Shown piece by piece: positions 49,602 through 57,955 of a stretch of DNA of 64,000 bases (position 1 is its first letter; each line of letters opens with the position of its first letter). Source of the stretch: Pseudaquabacterium inlustre (lineage in GTDB: Bacteria > Pseudomonadota > Gammaproteobacteria > Burkholderiales > Burkholderiaceae_C); the NCBI RefSeq assembly GCF_038066595.1, contig NZ_JBBUTH010000011.1, positions 186,001-250,000 on the forward strand, in the 5' to 3' direction. The position numbers were made by a program, and so were the translations under genes. The notes beneath the pieces are model-generated. The model was not told the DNA's origin, did no database searches, and was given only the letters and a program-made list of their open reading frames with translations.

Positions 49602-50315
49602 TCAGACGCCCAGCAGCTGGTGCAGCGCCTCGGTGTCCTCGGCCAGTTGTGCCGAGGGGCCGGCCAGCACGATGCGGCCCTTTTCCATCACCACCGCCTG
49701 GTCAGTGTGGGCCAGCACCTGGCGCGCATTGCGGTCGACGATCAGCGTGCTGATGCCGCTGTCGCGGATCAGCGCGATGACGCGCCAGATCTCGGCCACC
49801 ACCAGCGGCGCGAGGCCCTCGGTGGCTTCGTCCAGGATCATCAGCAGTGGGTTGGTCATCAGCGCGCGGCCGATGGACAGCATCTGCTGCTCGCCGCCGC
49901 TGAGCTGCTGGCCGCCATGGTCCAGCCGCTCGGCCAGACGTGGAAAGGTCTCGAGCACGCGCTCGTAGGTCCAGTCGCGCTGGCCGTTGACGCCGGCGCG
50001 CGCGCTCATCACCAGGTTCTCGCGCACGCTCAGGTTCGGGAAGATGCCACGGCCCTCGGGCACATAGCCGATGCCGCGCCGCGCCATGCGCTCGGGCGCC
50101 TGGCCCGTGCACTCGGCACCCTGCCAGCGCACCGTGCCGGCGCGCGGCTTCACATAGCCCATCACGCTGCGGATCAGCGTGGTCTTGCCCATGCCGTTGC
50201 GGCCCATCAGGCCCAGCGCGGTGCCGGCGGGCAGCGACACGTCCACGCCGCGCAGGATGTGGCTGTCGCCGAGGTAGGTGTTCAGGCCTTCGACCTGCAG
50301 CAGGGGGGCGCTCAA
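49602..50315 (-). CDS. livF: Branched-chain-amino-acid-type ABC transporter ATPase LivF
   Basis: 237 aa from a TTG at 50315 that overlaps the livG stop (TTGA). Walker A is MGRNGMGKTTL, the signature motif LSGGEQQML, and Walker B LLMILDEATEGLAP, followed by ILIVDRN-like text where most LivF proteins have VEQN. It energises uptake with LivG. Together with the four genes upstream it forms a complete K-H-M-G-F transporter. Confidence 0.92.
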   Translation of the reverse strand: MSAPLLQVEGLNTYLGDSHILRGVDVSLPAGTALGLMGRNGMGKTTLIRSVMGYVKPRAGTVRWQGAECTGQAPERMARRGIGYVPEGRGIFPNLSVRENLVMSARAGVNGQRDWTYERVLETFPRLAERLDHGGQQLSGGEQQMLSIGRALMTNPLLMILDEATEGLAPLVVAEIWRVIALIRDSGISTLIVDRNARQVLAHTDQAVVMEKGRIVLAGPSAQLAEDTEALHQLLGV

Positions 50316-51061
50316 TGCTGGTCCCCCAGGTAGGCGATCTGCACCTGACGATCGGTGCGGATGGCGTCGGGTGATCCGGTGGCGATGACCTGGCCGTTGA
50401 CCATCACCGTGATGCGCTCGGCGATGCGGAACACCGCGTCCATGTCGTGCTCCACCAGCGCGATGGCGTGGCCGGGCTTCAGGCGCTCCAACAGGGCCAG
50501 CATGCGGTCGGTCTCTTCGGCGCCCATGCCGGCCAGCGGTTCGTCGAGCAGCAGCACGCGCGGGCGGGTGGCCAGGCACATGGCGATTTCCAGCTGGCGC
50601 TTGGCGCCGTGGCTCAGCGTGCAGGCCGGGCGCTGGGCGGCATCAGCCAGGCCGGCGGCTTCGAGGGCTTCGTGCGCGATGGTGCCGGTGTCAGCGCAGG
50701 CGGATGCCGATTGCCACAGCGCCCAGGGTCGCGCAAAGGCCGCTTGGGCGCACAGGCGCGCGTTCTCGAACACCGTGAACTCCGGGAAGATGGTGGTGCG
50801 CTGGTAGCTGCGGCCCACGCCGGCGCGCGCGCGCTTCGGTTGCGGCATGGCGGTGATGTCGGCGCCCTGCAGTTCGATGCGGCCGGCGCTGGCCGGCATC
50901 TCGCCCGACAGCATGTTGATCAGCGTGCTCTTGCCGGCGCCGTTGGTGCCGATCACCGCATGCACCTCGCCGATGCGGAAGTCCAGCGACACGTCGTTGA
51001 CGGCGGCCAGGCCGCCGAAGCGGCGCGTGAGGCCCTGGCATTGGAGCAAGACCTCGCTCAT
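50312..51061 (-). CDS. livG: Branched-chain-amino-acid-type ABC transporter ATPase LivG
   Basis: 249 aa. Walker A is GTNGAGKSTL, the signature LSHGAKRQLEIAM, Walker B VLLLDEPLAGMG, and the switch histidine lies in VEHDMDAVF. LSHGAKRQ instead of LSGGQQQ is the usual LivG form. The start at 51061 overlaps the livM stop. It pairs with LivF as the two ATPase subunits. Confidence 0.93.
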   Translation of the reverse strand: MSEVLLQCQGLTRRFGGLAAVNDVSLDFRIGEVHAVIGTNGAGKSTLINMLSGEMPASAGRIELQGADITAMPQPKRARAGVGRSYQRTTIFPEFTVFENARLCAQAAFARPWALWQSASACADTGTIAHEALEAAGLADAAQRPACTLSHGAKRQLEIAMCLATRPRVLLLDEPLAGMGAEETDRMLALLERLKPGHAIALVEHDMDAVFRIAERITVMVNGQVIATGSPDAIRTDRQVQIAYLGDQH

Positions 51062-52023
51062 GATCCGGCTCCCTTGCGCTGCGCCAGGCCGATCAGGCCC
51101 TTGGGCATCAAGGCCACGCAGGCCATCACGGCCAGGCCCAGCGTCAGCTGCCAGCGCTCGGCCAGCAGGTTGCCCACCAGGGCCGGCGTGGACAGCGCTT
51201 CCTTCAGCAGCACGAAGCTGACGGCACCGATGACCGCGCCGCGCAGGTGGCCCAGACCGCCCAGGATGATGACCAGCAGCACCGCGCCGCTCTCGTGCCA
51301 GCTCAGCATCTCGGGGTTCACGAAGCCGTCCTTCGCGGCCACCAGAAAGCCCGCCAGCCCGGCCAGCATGCCGGCCACGACGAAGGCAGCCCACTTGTAG
51401 AGCGTGGTGGCAAAGCCCGCTGCGCGCATGCGCTGCTCGTTGACGCGGATGCCGGCCAGCGCATGGCCGAAGCGCGCGCGGCGGATCAGCGCCAGCGCGG
51501 CATAGGTCAGCACCAGCGCGGCCAGCGCCAGCCAGTACATGCTGCGCTTGTCGTCGAGGTTGATGAACTCATGCCCGCCCAGCGCGAGCACCGGCCGCAG
51601 GTTCAGGTAGATGCCATCGGTGCCGCCGCCGAACTTGGTGTCGTGCACGACGAAGTAGGCCATCTGCGCGAAGGCCAGCGTCACCATGATGAAGTACACG
51701 CCCTTGGTGCGCAGGCTCAAGGCGCCCACGGCGGCTGCATACACGCCGGCCGCGGCCATGGCCGCCGGCACCAGGATCAGCAGGTTGCCGGGCTCCGACT
51801 CGGGCGACAGCTTCACGGTGGCGTAGGCGCCGATGCCGTAGAACGCGGCATGGCCCAGGCTCACCAGGCCGGTGGTGCCGACCAGCAACTCCAGGCTCAG
51901 CGCGAACACGGCCAGCACCATGATGCGCAGCACCAGGTCTTGCAGGTACGAACTCAGCACGGTGGGCAGGGCGGCCAGCAGCAGGGCCGCAATCAAGGGC
52001 AGCCAGCGGTTCAGCGCGGTCAT
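51058..52023 (-). CDS. livM: Branched-chain-amino-acid-type ABC transporter permease LivM
   Basis: 321 aa with eight or nine membrane helices. ALSLELLVGTTGLVSLGHAA and the cytoplasmic loop RRARFGHALAGIRVNEQRMR (the EAA-like loop that contacts the ATPase) are typical of LivM. It ends with a short basic tail. It is separated from livH by one base, and its stop overlaps the livG start, so these permeases and ATPases are produced together. Confidence 0.93.
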   Translation of the reverse strand: MTALNRWLPLIAALLLAALPTVLSSYLQDLVLRIMVLAVFALSLELLVGTTGLVSLGHAAFYGIGAYATVKLSPESEPGNLLILVPAAMAAAGVYAAAVGALSLRTKGVYFIMVTLAFAQMAYFVVHDTKFGGGTDGIYLNLRPVLALGGHEFINLDDKRSMYWLALAALVLTYAALALIRRARFGHALAGIRVNEQRMRAAGFATTLYKWAAFVVAGMLAGLAGFLVAAKDGFVNPEMLSWHESGAVLLVIILGGLGHLRGAVIGAVSFVLLKEALSTPALVGNLLAERWQLTLGLAVMACVALMPKGLIGLAQRKGAGS

Positions 52024-52024
52024 C

Positions 52025-52897
52025 TCAATAGCCTCGCTTCATCAGGCCTTCCGGGCGCCACACCAGGATCACCGCCATCAGCAGGTACACGCCGATGCCG
52101 CTCAGCTCGGCGAAGAACACCTTGCCGAAGGTGTCGACAAAGCCCACCAGCAGCGCCGCGATCAGCGCGCCGGGGATCGAACCGATGCCGCCGATCACCA
52201 CCACCACGAAGCACACGATCAGCACATGGCCGCCCATGCCGGGGTACACGCTGCTCATCGGCGCGGCGATCATGCCGGCCAGCGCGGCCAGCGCCACGCC
52301 GCCGGCGAACACGGTGCGATAGAGCCGCGTGATGGGGATGCCCAGGCCACGCACCATGTCGCGGTTGCTGGCGCCGGCGCGGATCATCATGCCCAGCCGC
52401 GTGCGGTTGACCGTGAACCACAGCGCCGCGCCGATCAGCAGGCAGGCGGCCGACGCGAACAGGCGGTAGACCGGGTAGGTCATCAGCTCGCCCAGCGCCA
52501 CGGTGCCGGCCAGCCATTCGGGCGGCTTGACGCCGTGCACGTCGTTGCCCACCAGCATCGAGCGCAGCTCTTCAAAGACGAGGATCAGCGCCCAGGTCAT
52601 CAGCACCTGCTGCAGGTGATCCCGCTGGTACAGGTAGCTGAAGAAGGCCCATTCCAGCAGGTAGCCGAACAGCGCTGCCAGCAGCGTGCCGCACACCAGC
52701 ATGGTGACGAAGTGCGGGCCGAACAGCGGCGACAGGCTGAACGCCAGGTAGGCGCCCAGCATGTAGAAGCTGCCATGCGCCAGGTTGATGATGCCCATGA
52801 TGCCGAAGATCAACGTCAGCCCCGAGGCGACGAGGAACAGCAGCAGGCCGTACTGCACGGCGTTCAGGCACTGGACGGCGAAGGTGGCGAGGTCCAC
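52025..52897 (-). CDS. livH: Branched-chain-amino-acid-type ABC transporter permease LivH
   Basis: 290 aa from a GTG at 52897, with eight membrane helices. GLTLIFGIMGIINLAHGSFY is the LivH signature, and ASNRDMVRGLGIPITRLYR is the cytoplasmic coupling loop. It follows the binding-protein gene with a 71-bp gap that contains a hairpin, which probably lets the binding protein be made in excess of the membrane parts. Confidence 0.93.
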   Translation of the reverse strand: MDLATFAVQCLNAVQYGLLLFLVASGLTLIFGIMGIINLAHGSFYMLGAYLAFSLSPLFGPHFVTMLVCGTLLAALFGYLLEWAFFSYLYQRDHLQQVLMTWALILVFEELRSMLVGNDVHGVKPPEWLAGTVALGELMTYPVYRLFASAACLLIGAALWFTVNRTRLGMMIRAGASNRDMVRGLGIPITRLYRTVFAGGVALAALAGMIAAPMSSVYPGMGGHVLIVCFVVVVIGGIGSIPGALIAALLVGFVDTFGKVFFAELSGIGVYLLMAVILVWRPEGLMKRGY

Positions 52898-52923
52898 AAG
52901 GTCTCTCGGTCAGGCAAGGGAAG

Positions 52924-52939
52924 CCGGCGCCACCGCCGG
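52924..52939 (-). promoter_or_regulatory. Intercistronic hairpin between binding-protein and permease genes
   Basis: CCGGC-N6-GCCGG lies in the 71-bp gap between the substrate-binding-protein gene and livH. Such structures often protect the upstream message or reduce read-through. Confidence 0.45.
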
Positions 52940-52968
52940 AGCGGGGCGCCCGTAGCGCTTCGGAGAGA

Positions 52969-54144
52969 TCAGAGCTTGCAGCCGCGGCCGGGGTCGGCCA
53001 GCGCCTTGACCGCGATACCGCTGGTCACGTTGTACTCACCCTTGACCTCGCGCACATAGAAGTCCTGCGTCGGGTTGCGCTGCGGGCTCAGCGTGAACTT
53101 GCCGCGCGGGCTGTCGATGGTGGCCTTGTTCATGGCCGCCTGCAACTCGGCCTTCTTGCTGGCGTCGCCCTTCACGGCGGCCAGGCCGGCGGCCAGCAGC
53201 TGCGCCGCGTCGTAGCCCTGCACGGCATAGACGTCGGGGTTGGCCTTGTAGGTCACGGCGTACTTGTTGCGGAAGGCGTTGTTGCGCGGCGTCTCGATGC
53301 CGTCGGCGTAGTGCAGGCTGGTGATCAGGCCTTGCGCCGCCGCGCCTTGGGCCTGCAGCGTGCCGTCGGTCAGGAAGCCCGAGCCCATCAGCGGCACGGT
53401 CTTGCGCAGGCCGGCGGCGTCGTAGTCCTTGACGAACTTCACCGCCCCGCCACCGGCGAAGAAGGCGAACACCACATCGGGCTTCTGCGCCGCGATCTCG
53501 GTCAGCAGGGCCTGGAACTCCACATTGGGGAAGGGCAGGCTCAGGTCCTTGACCACCTTGCCGCCGCCCTTCTCGAAGGCCTCGGTGAAGCCCTTCACCG
53601 TCTCGGTGCCGGCGGCGTAGTTCCAGGTGATGGTCATCGCCTTCTTGTAGCCCTTCTGGGCGGCGATCACGCCGGTGGCATAGCCCGGCTGCCAGTTGCT
53701 GAAGCTGGTGCGGAAGATGTTGGGCGCGCACAGCGGGCCGGTGATGGCGTCGGCGCCGGCGTTGGGCACGATCAGCAGCGTGTTGCTTTCCTTGGCGGCG
53801 CGGGCCATGGCCAGGGCCACGCCCGAGTGCACCGTGCCGACGATCACGTCCACCTGGTCGCGCTTGATCAGCTTGTTGACGTTGTCGGTGGCCTTGCTCG
53901 GCTCGCTCTCGTCGTCGACCTTGAAGTACTGGATGGCGCGGCCGCCCAGCTTGCCGCCCTGTTCATCGACATGCAGCTTGAAGCCCTTCTCGATGGCATC
54001 ACCCAGCGCCGCGAAGGTGCCGGTGTAGGGCAGCATGAAGCCCACCTTCAGCGGCGCCTGCTGCGCCACCGAGGCGGTGGTGGTGGCCAGGCTCAGGGTG
54101 GCTGCGACGGTGGCCAGGGCCAGCTTCGAGAACGGGAAATGCAT
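52969..54144 (-). CDS. ABC transporter periplasmic substrate-binding protein (LivK family)
   Basis: 391 aa. The signal peptide (KLALATVAATLSLATTTASVAQ) is followed by a type-I periplasmic binding fold (LKVGFMLPYTGTFAALGDAI, IVGTVHSGVALAMARAA, GFTEAFEKGGGKVV, VFAFFAGGGAVKFVKDYDAA). Sequence around the ligand pocket is of the family that includes aromatic-acid and amide binders as well as branched-chain amino acids, so I do not name the ligand. It is the first gene of the transporter operon, with its own promoter at 54220-54248, and faces an MFS gene. Confidence 0.9.
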   Translation of the reverse strand: MHFPFSKLALATVAATLSLATTTASVAQQAPLKVGFMLPYTGTFAALGDAIEKGFKLHVDEQGGKLGGRAIQYFKVDDESEPSKATDNVNKLIKRDQVDVIVGTVHSGVALAMARAAKESNTLLIVPNAGADAITGPLCAPNIFRTSFSNWQPGYATGVIAAQKGYKKAMTITWNYAAGTETVKGFTEAFEKGGGKVVKDLSLPFPNVEFQALLTEIAAQKPDVVFAFFAGGGAVKFVKDYDAAGLRKTVPLMGSGFLTDGTLQAQGAAAQGLITSLHYADGIETPRNNAFRNKYAVTYKANPDVYAVQGYDAAQLLAAGLAAVKGDASKKAELQAAMNKATIDSPRGKFTLSPQRNPTQDFYVREVKGEYNVTSGIAVKALADPGRGCKL

Positions 54145-54219
54145 CGTGGTCGTCTCCGTGCGGGCCCGCCATGCGGGCCGTCCTTGCGCGCTCGCCCAGG
54201 CTGTTTGGGCTTGGGCGGC

Positions 54220-54248
54220 AAGGTAACGGCCGGCCCCGTTGAAGTCAA
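54220..54248 (-). promoter_or_regulatory. Sigma-70 promoter for the liv-type operon
   Basis: TTGACT (54243-54248) with a 17-bp spacer to TACCTT (54220-54225) on the minus strand. Transcription would start near 54213. A large palindrome touches the -35 from upstream. Confidence 0.55.
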
Positions 54249-54302
54249 GCAATATAGTGCATGCTCGGTGTTTCTACCGAGGCATGGTTTGCAGCATATT
54301 GC
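54249..54302. repeat. 54-bp imperfect palindrome upstream of the liv-type promoter
   Basis: Outer arms GCAATAT (54249-54255) and ATATTGC (54296-54302), and inner arms ATGC-TCGGT (54261-54269) and ACCGA-g-GCAT (54276-54285), around a 6-base loop. It adjoins the -35 of the liv-type promoter and lies 52 bp before the MFS gene start, so it is a candidate operator for a regulator acting on both. Confidence 0.5.
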
Positions 54303-54353
54303 GCCGCCGTGGCGACACCCAGGCGCCGCCGCCCCTCCTACACTGGGCCGACG

Positions 54354-55559
54354 ATGGCCGATGCCTCTTCCGCCCACTCCCACGTTGCCGAGGCCGAGCC
54401 GGCCGGGGCCTGGGTGGTGGTGTGGGCCTGCTTCGTGGCGCTGGCGGTCATCTTCGGCGTCTCGTACTCGTTCGCCGCGTTCTTCGAGCCCTTCGCCCAG
54501 GCCTTTGGGGCGCCGCGCGCGCAGGTGTCGCTGGTGTTCGGGCTGTGCGGCCTGATCTATTTCGTCGGCGGCGCCGGCGGCGGCCTGCTGGCCGACCGCT
54601 TCGGCCCGCGCCTCGTCTGCAGCGCCGGCATGCTGTGCATCGCGGCCGGCCTGCTGGGGGCCAGCCTGGCGACCAGCATCACCGCCGTGTACCTGGCCTA
54701 CGGTGGGGGCGTGGGCGTGGGCATTGCGCTGGTCTACACGCCGTCGATCGCCTGCGTGCAGCCCTGGTTCACGCGCCGGCGCGGGCTGGCCGCGGGCATC
54801 GCCAGTGCGGGCATCGGGGCCGGCACGGTGGCGGTACCCTTGCTGGCCACGGCCGCCATCGCCGCGCTGCACTGGCGTGGCGCACTGCAGGCGCTGGCCG
54901 CTGGCGTGCTGGTGCTGGGCGTGGGCGCCACGTGGCTGCTGCGCCGCGCACCGGCCGCCACCGCGCGCAGCGGCGGCGCTGTGGCCGGCCACACGCTGGG
55001 CGAGGCCGTGCGCAGCGCGCCGTTTCGTCGCATGTACCTGGCCACCATCGTCGCCGGGCCGGTGATGTTCGTGCCCTTCGCCCATGTGTCGGCCGCCGCG
55101 CGCGACCTGGGTGTGCCCGATGCCCAGGCCGTGGGCCTGGTGGGGCTGATCGGCATCGGCAGTCTGGTGGGACGTTTTGCCATCGGCGCGGCGGCCGACC
55201 GCTTCGGCCGGCCGCTGACGCTGGCGCTGGCCCAGGCGTCGCTGGGCCTGTCGTACCTGGTGTGGTGGGCGGCCGATGGCTATGCGGCCATGGCGGTGTT
55301 CGCGCTGTGGCTGGGCCTCAGCTACGGCGGCATGGTGTCGCTGATGCCGGCGCTGGTGATGGACCTGTTCGGTCCGCGGGCGGTCTCGGCCATCCTGGGC
55401 ACGCTGTACAGCGGCGCGGCGCTGGGCAACCTGGCCGGCCCGTGGCTGGCCGGTGCGGCCTTCGACGCCTGGCACAGCTACACGCCGGTGATCTGGGTCT
55501 GCCTGGCGCTGGCCGCGGTGGGCACCGTGCTGTATGCCAGCCTGGTGCCGCGGCGATGA
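54354..55559 (+). CDS. MFS transporter
   Basis: 401 aa from the ATG at 54354, with twelve membrane helices. DRFGPRLVCSAGMLCIAAGL and DRFGRPLTLALAQASLGL carry the MFS loop motif in both halves, and ARSAPFRRMYLATIVAGP-like text begins the second half. It belongs to the oxalate/formate-antiporter or monocarboxylate-like group by its GVGVGIALVYTPSIACVQPWF segment. An upstream in-frame ATG lies inside the palindrome and would give no membrane-protein-like N-terminus. The stop overlaps the start of a Nudix gene. Confidence 0.85.
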   Translation: MADASSAHSHVAEAEPAGAWVVVWACFVALAVIFGVSYSFAAFFEPFAQAFGAPRAQVSLVFGLCGLIYFVGGAGGGLLADRFGPRLVCSAGMLCIAAGLLGASLATSITAVYLAYGGGVGVGIALVYTPSIACVQPWFTRRRGLAAGIASAGIGAGTVAVPLLATAAIAALHWRGALQALAAGVLVLGVGATWLLRRAPAATARSGGAVAGHTLGEAVRSAPFRRMYLATIVAGPVMFVPFAHVSAAARDLGVPDAQAVGLVGLIGIGSLVGRFAIGAAADRFGRPLTLALAQASLGLSYLVWWAADGYAAMAVFALWLGLSYGGMVSLMPALVMDLFGPRAVSAILGTLYSGAALGNLAGPWLAGAAFDAWHSYTPVIWVCLALAAVGTVLYASLVPRR

Positions 55560-56044
55560 AGCAGTTGTCCTGCGGCATCCTGGTACTGAACGACCGGGCC
55601 GAACTGCTGATGTGCCATGTCACCGGTGCCTGGCACTGGGACATCCCCAAGGGCGGCATCGAGCCGGGCGAGCCGCCAGAGGCCGCGGCCCTGCGCGAGA
55701 CGCGCGAGGAATGCGGGCTGGACCTGGCCGATGAGCCCCTGCTCGACCTGGGCCGCCTGGCCTACCAGCGCAGCAAGGACCTGCACCTGTACGCCGTGCG
55801 GGTGCCGGCCTTCGATGTCGGCCTGTGCCATTGCAGCAGCCGGTACACCGATGCCTGGGGCCGGCAGCGGCAGGAGATGGACGGCTTCGAATGGACGCCA
55901 TTCGACCGCGTGCTGCGGCGCAGTGCCCGCCACCTGGGGCTCCTGCTGACCCAGACGCTGTCGCTGCCGGGCCTGCTGGCCCGTTTGCAGGCCGCGCCGC
56001 ACCCGCCGGCCGCGCCCCGCTGGCTGCCCCGAGCGCCGGTTTGA
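55556..56044 (+). CDS. Nudix hydrolase
   Basis: 162 aa. The Nudix box is complete: G-x5-E-x7-R-E-x2-E-E-x-G is matched by GGIEPGEPPEAAALRETREE with CGL following. The flanking HWDIPKGG and DLGRLAYQRSKDLHLYAVRV fit the ADP-ribose/diadenosine-tetraphosphate-hydrolase-like group. It starts in the overlap ATGA with the MFS gene, so it is co-translated. The substrate is not determinable from sequence. Confidence 0.9.
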   Translation: MKQLSCGILVLNDRAELLMCHVTGAWHWDIPKGGIEPGEPPEAAALRETREECGLDLADEPLLDLGRLAYQRSKDLHLYAVRVPAFDVGLCHCSSRYTDAWGRQRQEMDGFEWTPFDRVLRRSARHLGLLLTQTLSLPGLLARLQAAPHPPAAPRWLPRAPV

Positions 56045-56150
56045 GCTGGCGCAAGGCCGGGCCGCTCGGCATTACAGCTGGTTACTGAAGTGACACTCTT
56101 CGCCCTGAATCCGTCTTCGCCGCGGCCGTAGTTACCGACAGGCGTGCACA

Positions 56151-56171
56151 GGCGATCGCAGCGCGATCGCC
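56151..56171 (+). promoter_or_regulatory. Perfect hairpin in the leader of the acyltransferase-PilZ gene
   Basis: GGCGATCGC-AGC-GCGATCGCC, a 9-bp stem with a 3-base loop, starting 56 bases before the ATG at 56207. It could stabilise the 5' end or be a regulator site. The rest of the 162-bp gap (56045-56206) shows TCTTCGCC twice, 17 bp apart. Confidence 0.4.
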
Positions 56172-56206
56172 CGGACCCGCCGCCCCCACGGACACCGAGC
56201 AAGCCC

Positions 56207-57628
56207 ATGAAGCGGACCCTGATCTCCCGTGTGCGCAAATCGGCACACGACACCCTGCGCGACGGACTGGCACTGCTGCCCCAGGCGTGGCGCTTCGCCT
56301 TCTACCGCGCGATGGTGCGCTGCGACCCGGCGCCCGATCCGCGGCTGGAACTGAAGATCGCCGAGACCCAGGATGAACTGGAAGACTGTTTCCGCATCCT
56401 GCACGACTCGTACGTGAACGCCGGCTTCATGAAGCCCGACCCCTCGGGGCTGCGTGTCACGGTCTACCACGCGCTGCCCACCACCACCACGCTGTGCGCC
56501 AAGTGGGACGGCAAGGTCGTCGGCACGATCAGCATCATCCGCGAGGGGGTGTTCGGCTTCCCGCTGCAGTCGGTGTTCGACCTGACCGCGGTGCGCGCCA
56601 AGGGCGGCAACATCACCGAGGTGTCGTCGCTGGCGGTCGATCCGCGCTACCGCGGCATTGGCGGCCAGGTGCTGTTCCCGCTGATGAAGTTCATGCGCGA
56701 GTACGCGCGCGACTATTTCGACACCCGCCACCTGGTGATCGCGGTGAACCCCAACCGCATCGAGATGTACGAGGGCCTGCTGGCCTTCACCCGGCTGCAG
56801 GCCTGCGAGGTGGACAACTACGACTTCGCCAACGGCGCACCGGCCGTGGGGGCCACACTGGATCTGCAGCAGTCGCCCGAGCAGACCCGGCTGCTCTACC
56901 GCGACCGGCCCGCTCACCGCAACCTCCACCGTTACCTGTACGTGGATCCGCTGCCCAACATCCGCTGGCCCGAGCGGCGCTTTCACACCACCAACGACCC
57001 GGTGCTGACGCCGGCGATGATGGATTACTTCTTCAACCAGCGCACCCAGGTGTTCGAGACGCTGGACGACCGCAAGCGCCTGCTGCTGCGCTCGATCTAC
57101 GACCTGGACGACTACGCCGGTGTGCTGCCGATGCCGCGCGCCGGCGCCTCGCTGGGGGCGACCCTGCGCCGGCACCAGCGCTTCTCGCTGCGCTGCCCGG
57201 CGCAGCTGGAGGTGGCGTCGTACGGGGCGTCGATCGCCTACCCGTTGCAGGTCATCGAGCTGTCGCGCCACGGCTTCCTGGCCGAATGCCCCACGCCGCT
57301 GCCCGAGGGCACGACGGGCCTGCTCACCGTCGACCTGGGCACGGCCGACACCGCCGTGGTCGAGGCGCGCGCGGTGCGCTGCCATGTCAGCCAGGGCGTC
57401 ACGTACCACGGCTTCCAGGTGGCAAACCCGGACGCCGCCTGGCAGCGCTGCGTGGATGCCCTGCACAGTGGCCGCACCCACCGTGACCTGAGCGTGGCCG
57501 AGCCGGCGGCCGTGCCTGACACGCCCGCCGCAGCCCCTGCCGCGCCTTCGGCCACGGTGCCTGACCGGCCAGGCGTGCGGCCACATGCGGTGGCGAAGCA
57601 CCGCGAACCGCTGGCCGAACCGGCCTGA
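56207..57628 (+). CDS. N-acyl amino acid synthase/GNAT-like domain fused to PilZ
   Basis: 473 aa. Residues 45-210 form a FeeM-like acyltransferase fold (LEDCFRILHDSYVNAGFMKP, SLAVDPRYRGIGGQVLFPLM with the CoA/ACP loop RGIGGQ, and AVNPNRIEMYEGLLAF). Residues 320-420 are a PilZ domain with RRHQR (321-325) and ELSRHG (351-356), in which the usual D/N of the second motif is E. The C-terminal 60 residues are Ala/Pro rich. PilZ binds c-di-GMP, so the acyltransfer is probably regulated by it. Position at the head of the exosortase/EPS region suggests a surface or lipid-amino-acid product. The start at 56207 is the first conserved ATG. Confidence 0.85.
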   Translation: MKRTLISRVRKSAHDTLRDGLALLPQAWRFAFYRAMVRCDPAPDPRLELKIAETQDELEDCFRILHDSYVNAGFMKPDPSGLRVTVYHALPTTTTLCAKWDGKVVGTISIIREGVFGFPLQSVFDLTAVRAKGGNITEVSSLAVDPRYRGIGGQVLFPLMKFMREYARDYFDTRHLVIAVNPNRIEMYEGLLAFTRLQACEVDNYDFANGAPAVGATLDLQQSPEQTRLLYRDRPAHRNLHRYLYVDPLPNIRWPERRFHTTNDPVLTPAMMDYFFNQRTQVFETLDDRKRLLLRSIYDLDDYAGVLPMPRAGASLGATLRRHQRFSLRCPAQLEVASYGASIAYPLQVIELSRHGFLAECPTPLPEGTTGLLTVDLGTADTAVVEARAVRCHVSQGVTYHGFQVANPDAAWQRCVDALHSGRTHRDLSVAEPAAVPDTPAAAPAAPSATVPDRPGVRPHAVAKHREPLAEPA

Positions 57629-57955
57629 CCCACCCTGATCGAGGGGTGTGAACCCTGCACGCGCAGGGGCTGCAGCGGCGTTGCATCAATGGCGGCCGGG
57701 TGCCACGGTGTAAGAATCTCCGACTGCCGTGACATCCGTCGCGCGGGCCATTCGCAGTGCCAGATGCCGGACTGCGGGGCTGCGTACAGTGGAACGGTGG
57801 AAGTGCCGAAGGGCAGGGATTGGGGTGGCGCATGTCGTGCCGCCCGCTTGCCGGCAGCCTGCGACAGGGCCCTTGTGCGGGGCCCGACGCGTTTCTGAAC
57901 GGGCGCCGCGACGTCCGCAGGGAGGCTGTGCGGCAGCGCGCAGTGGGAGTGTTCG
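57629..57955 (+). other. 327-bp gap before the sugar transferase gene, with hairpin and possible sigma-54 promoter
   Basis: No gene seen. CCCTGC-ACGC-GCAGGG (57653-57668) follows the previous stop by 24 bases and may end that transcript. TGGCG-N6-GTGC at 57826-57840 has GG and GC 10 bases apart, the sigma-54 (-24/-12) spacing, but only 4 of 5 and 3 of 4 of the flanking consensus bases. PrsR, a sigma-54 activator encoded downstream, makes that worth noting. Confidence 0.4.

Noticed and set aside
54261..54353. Earlier ATG for the MFS transporter
   Set aside because: It lies inside a palindrome and would add 31 arginine-rich residues unlike MFS N-termini.
57689..57704. GGCGGCCGGGTGCC match to the end of repeat copy B
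   Set aside because: Only 14 bases match without the hairpins, so chance is likely at this GC content.
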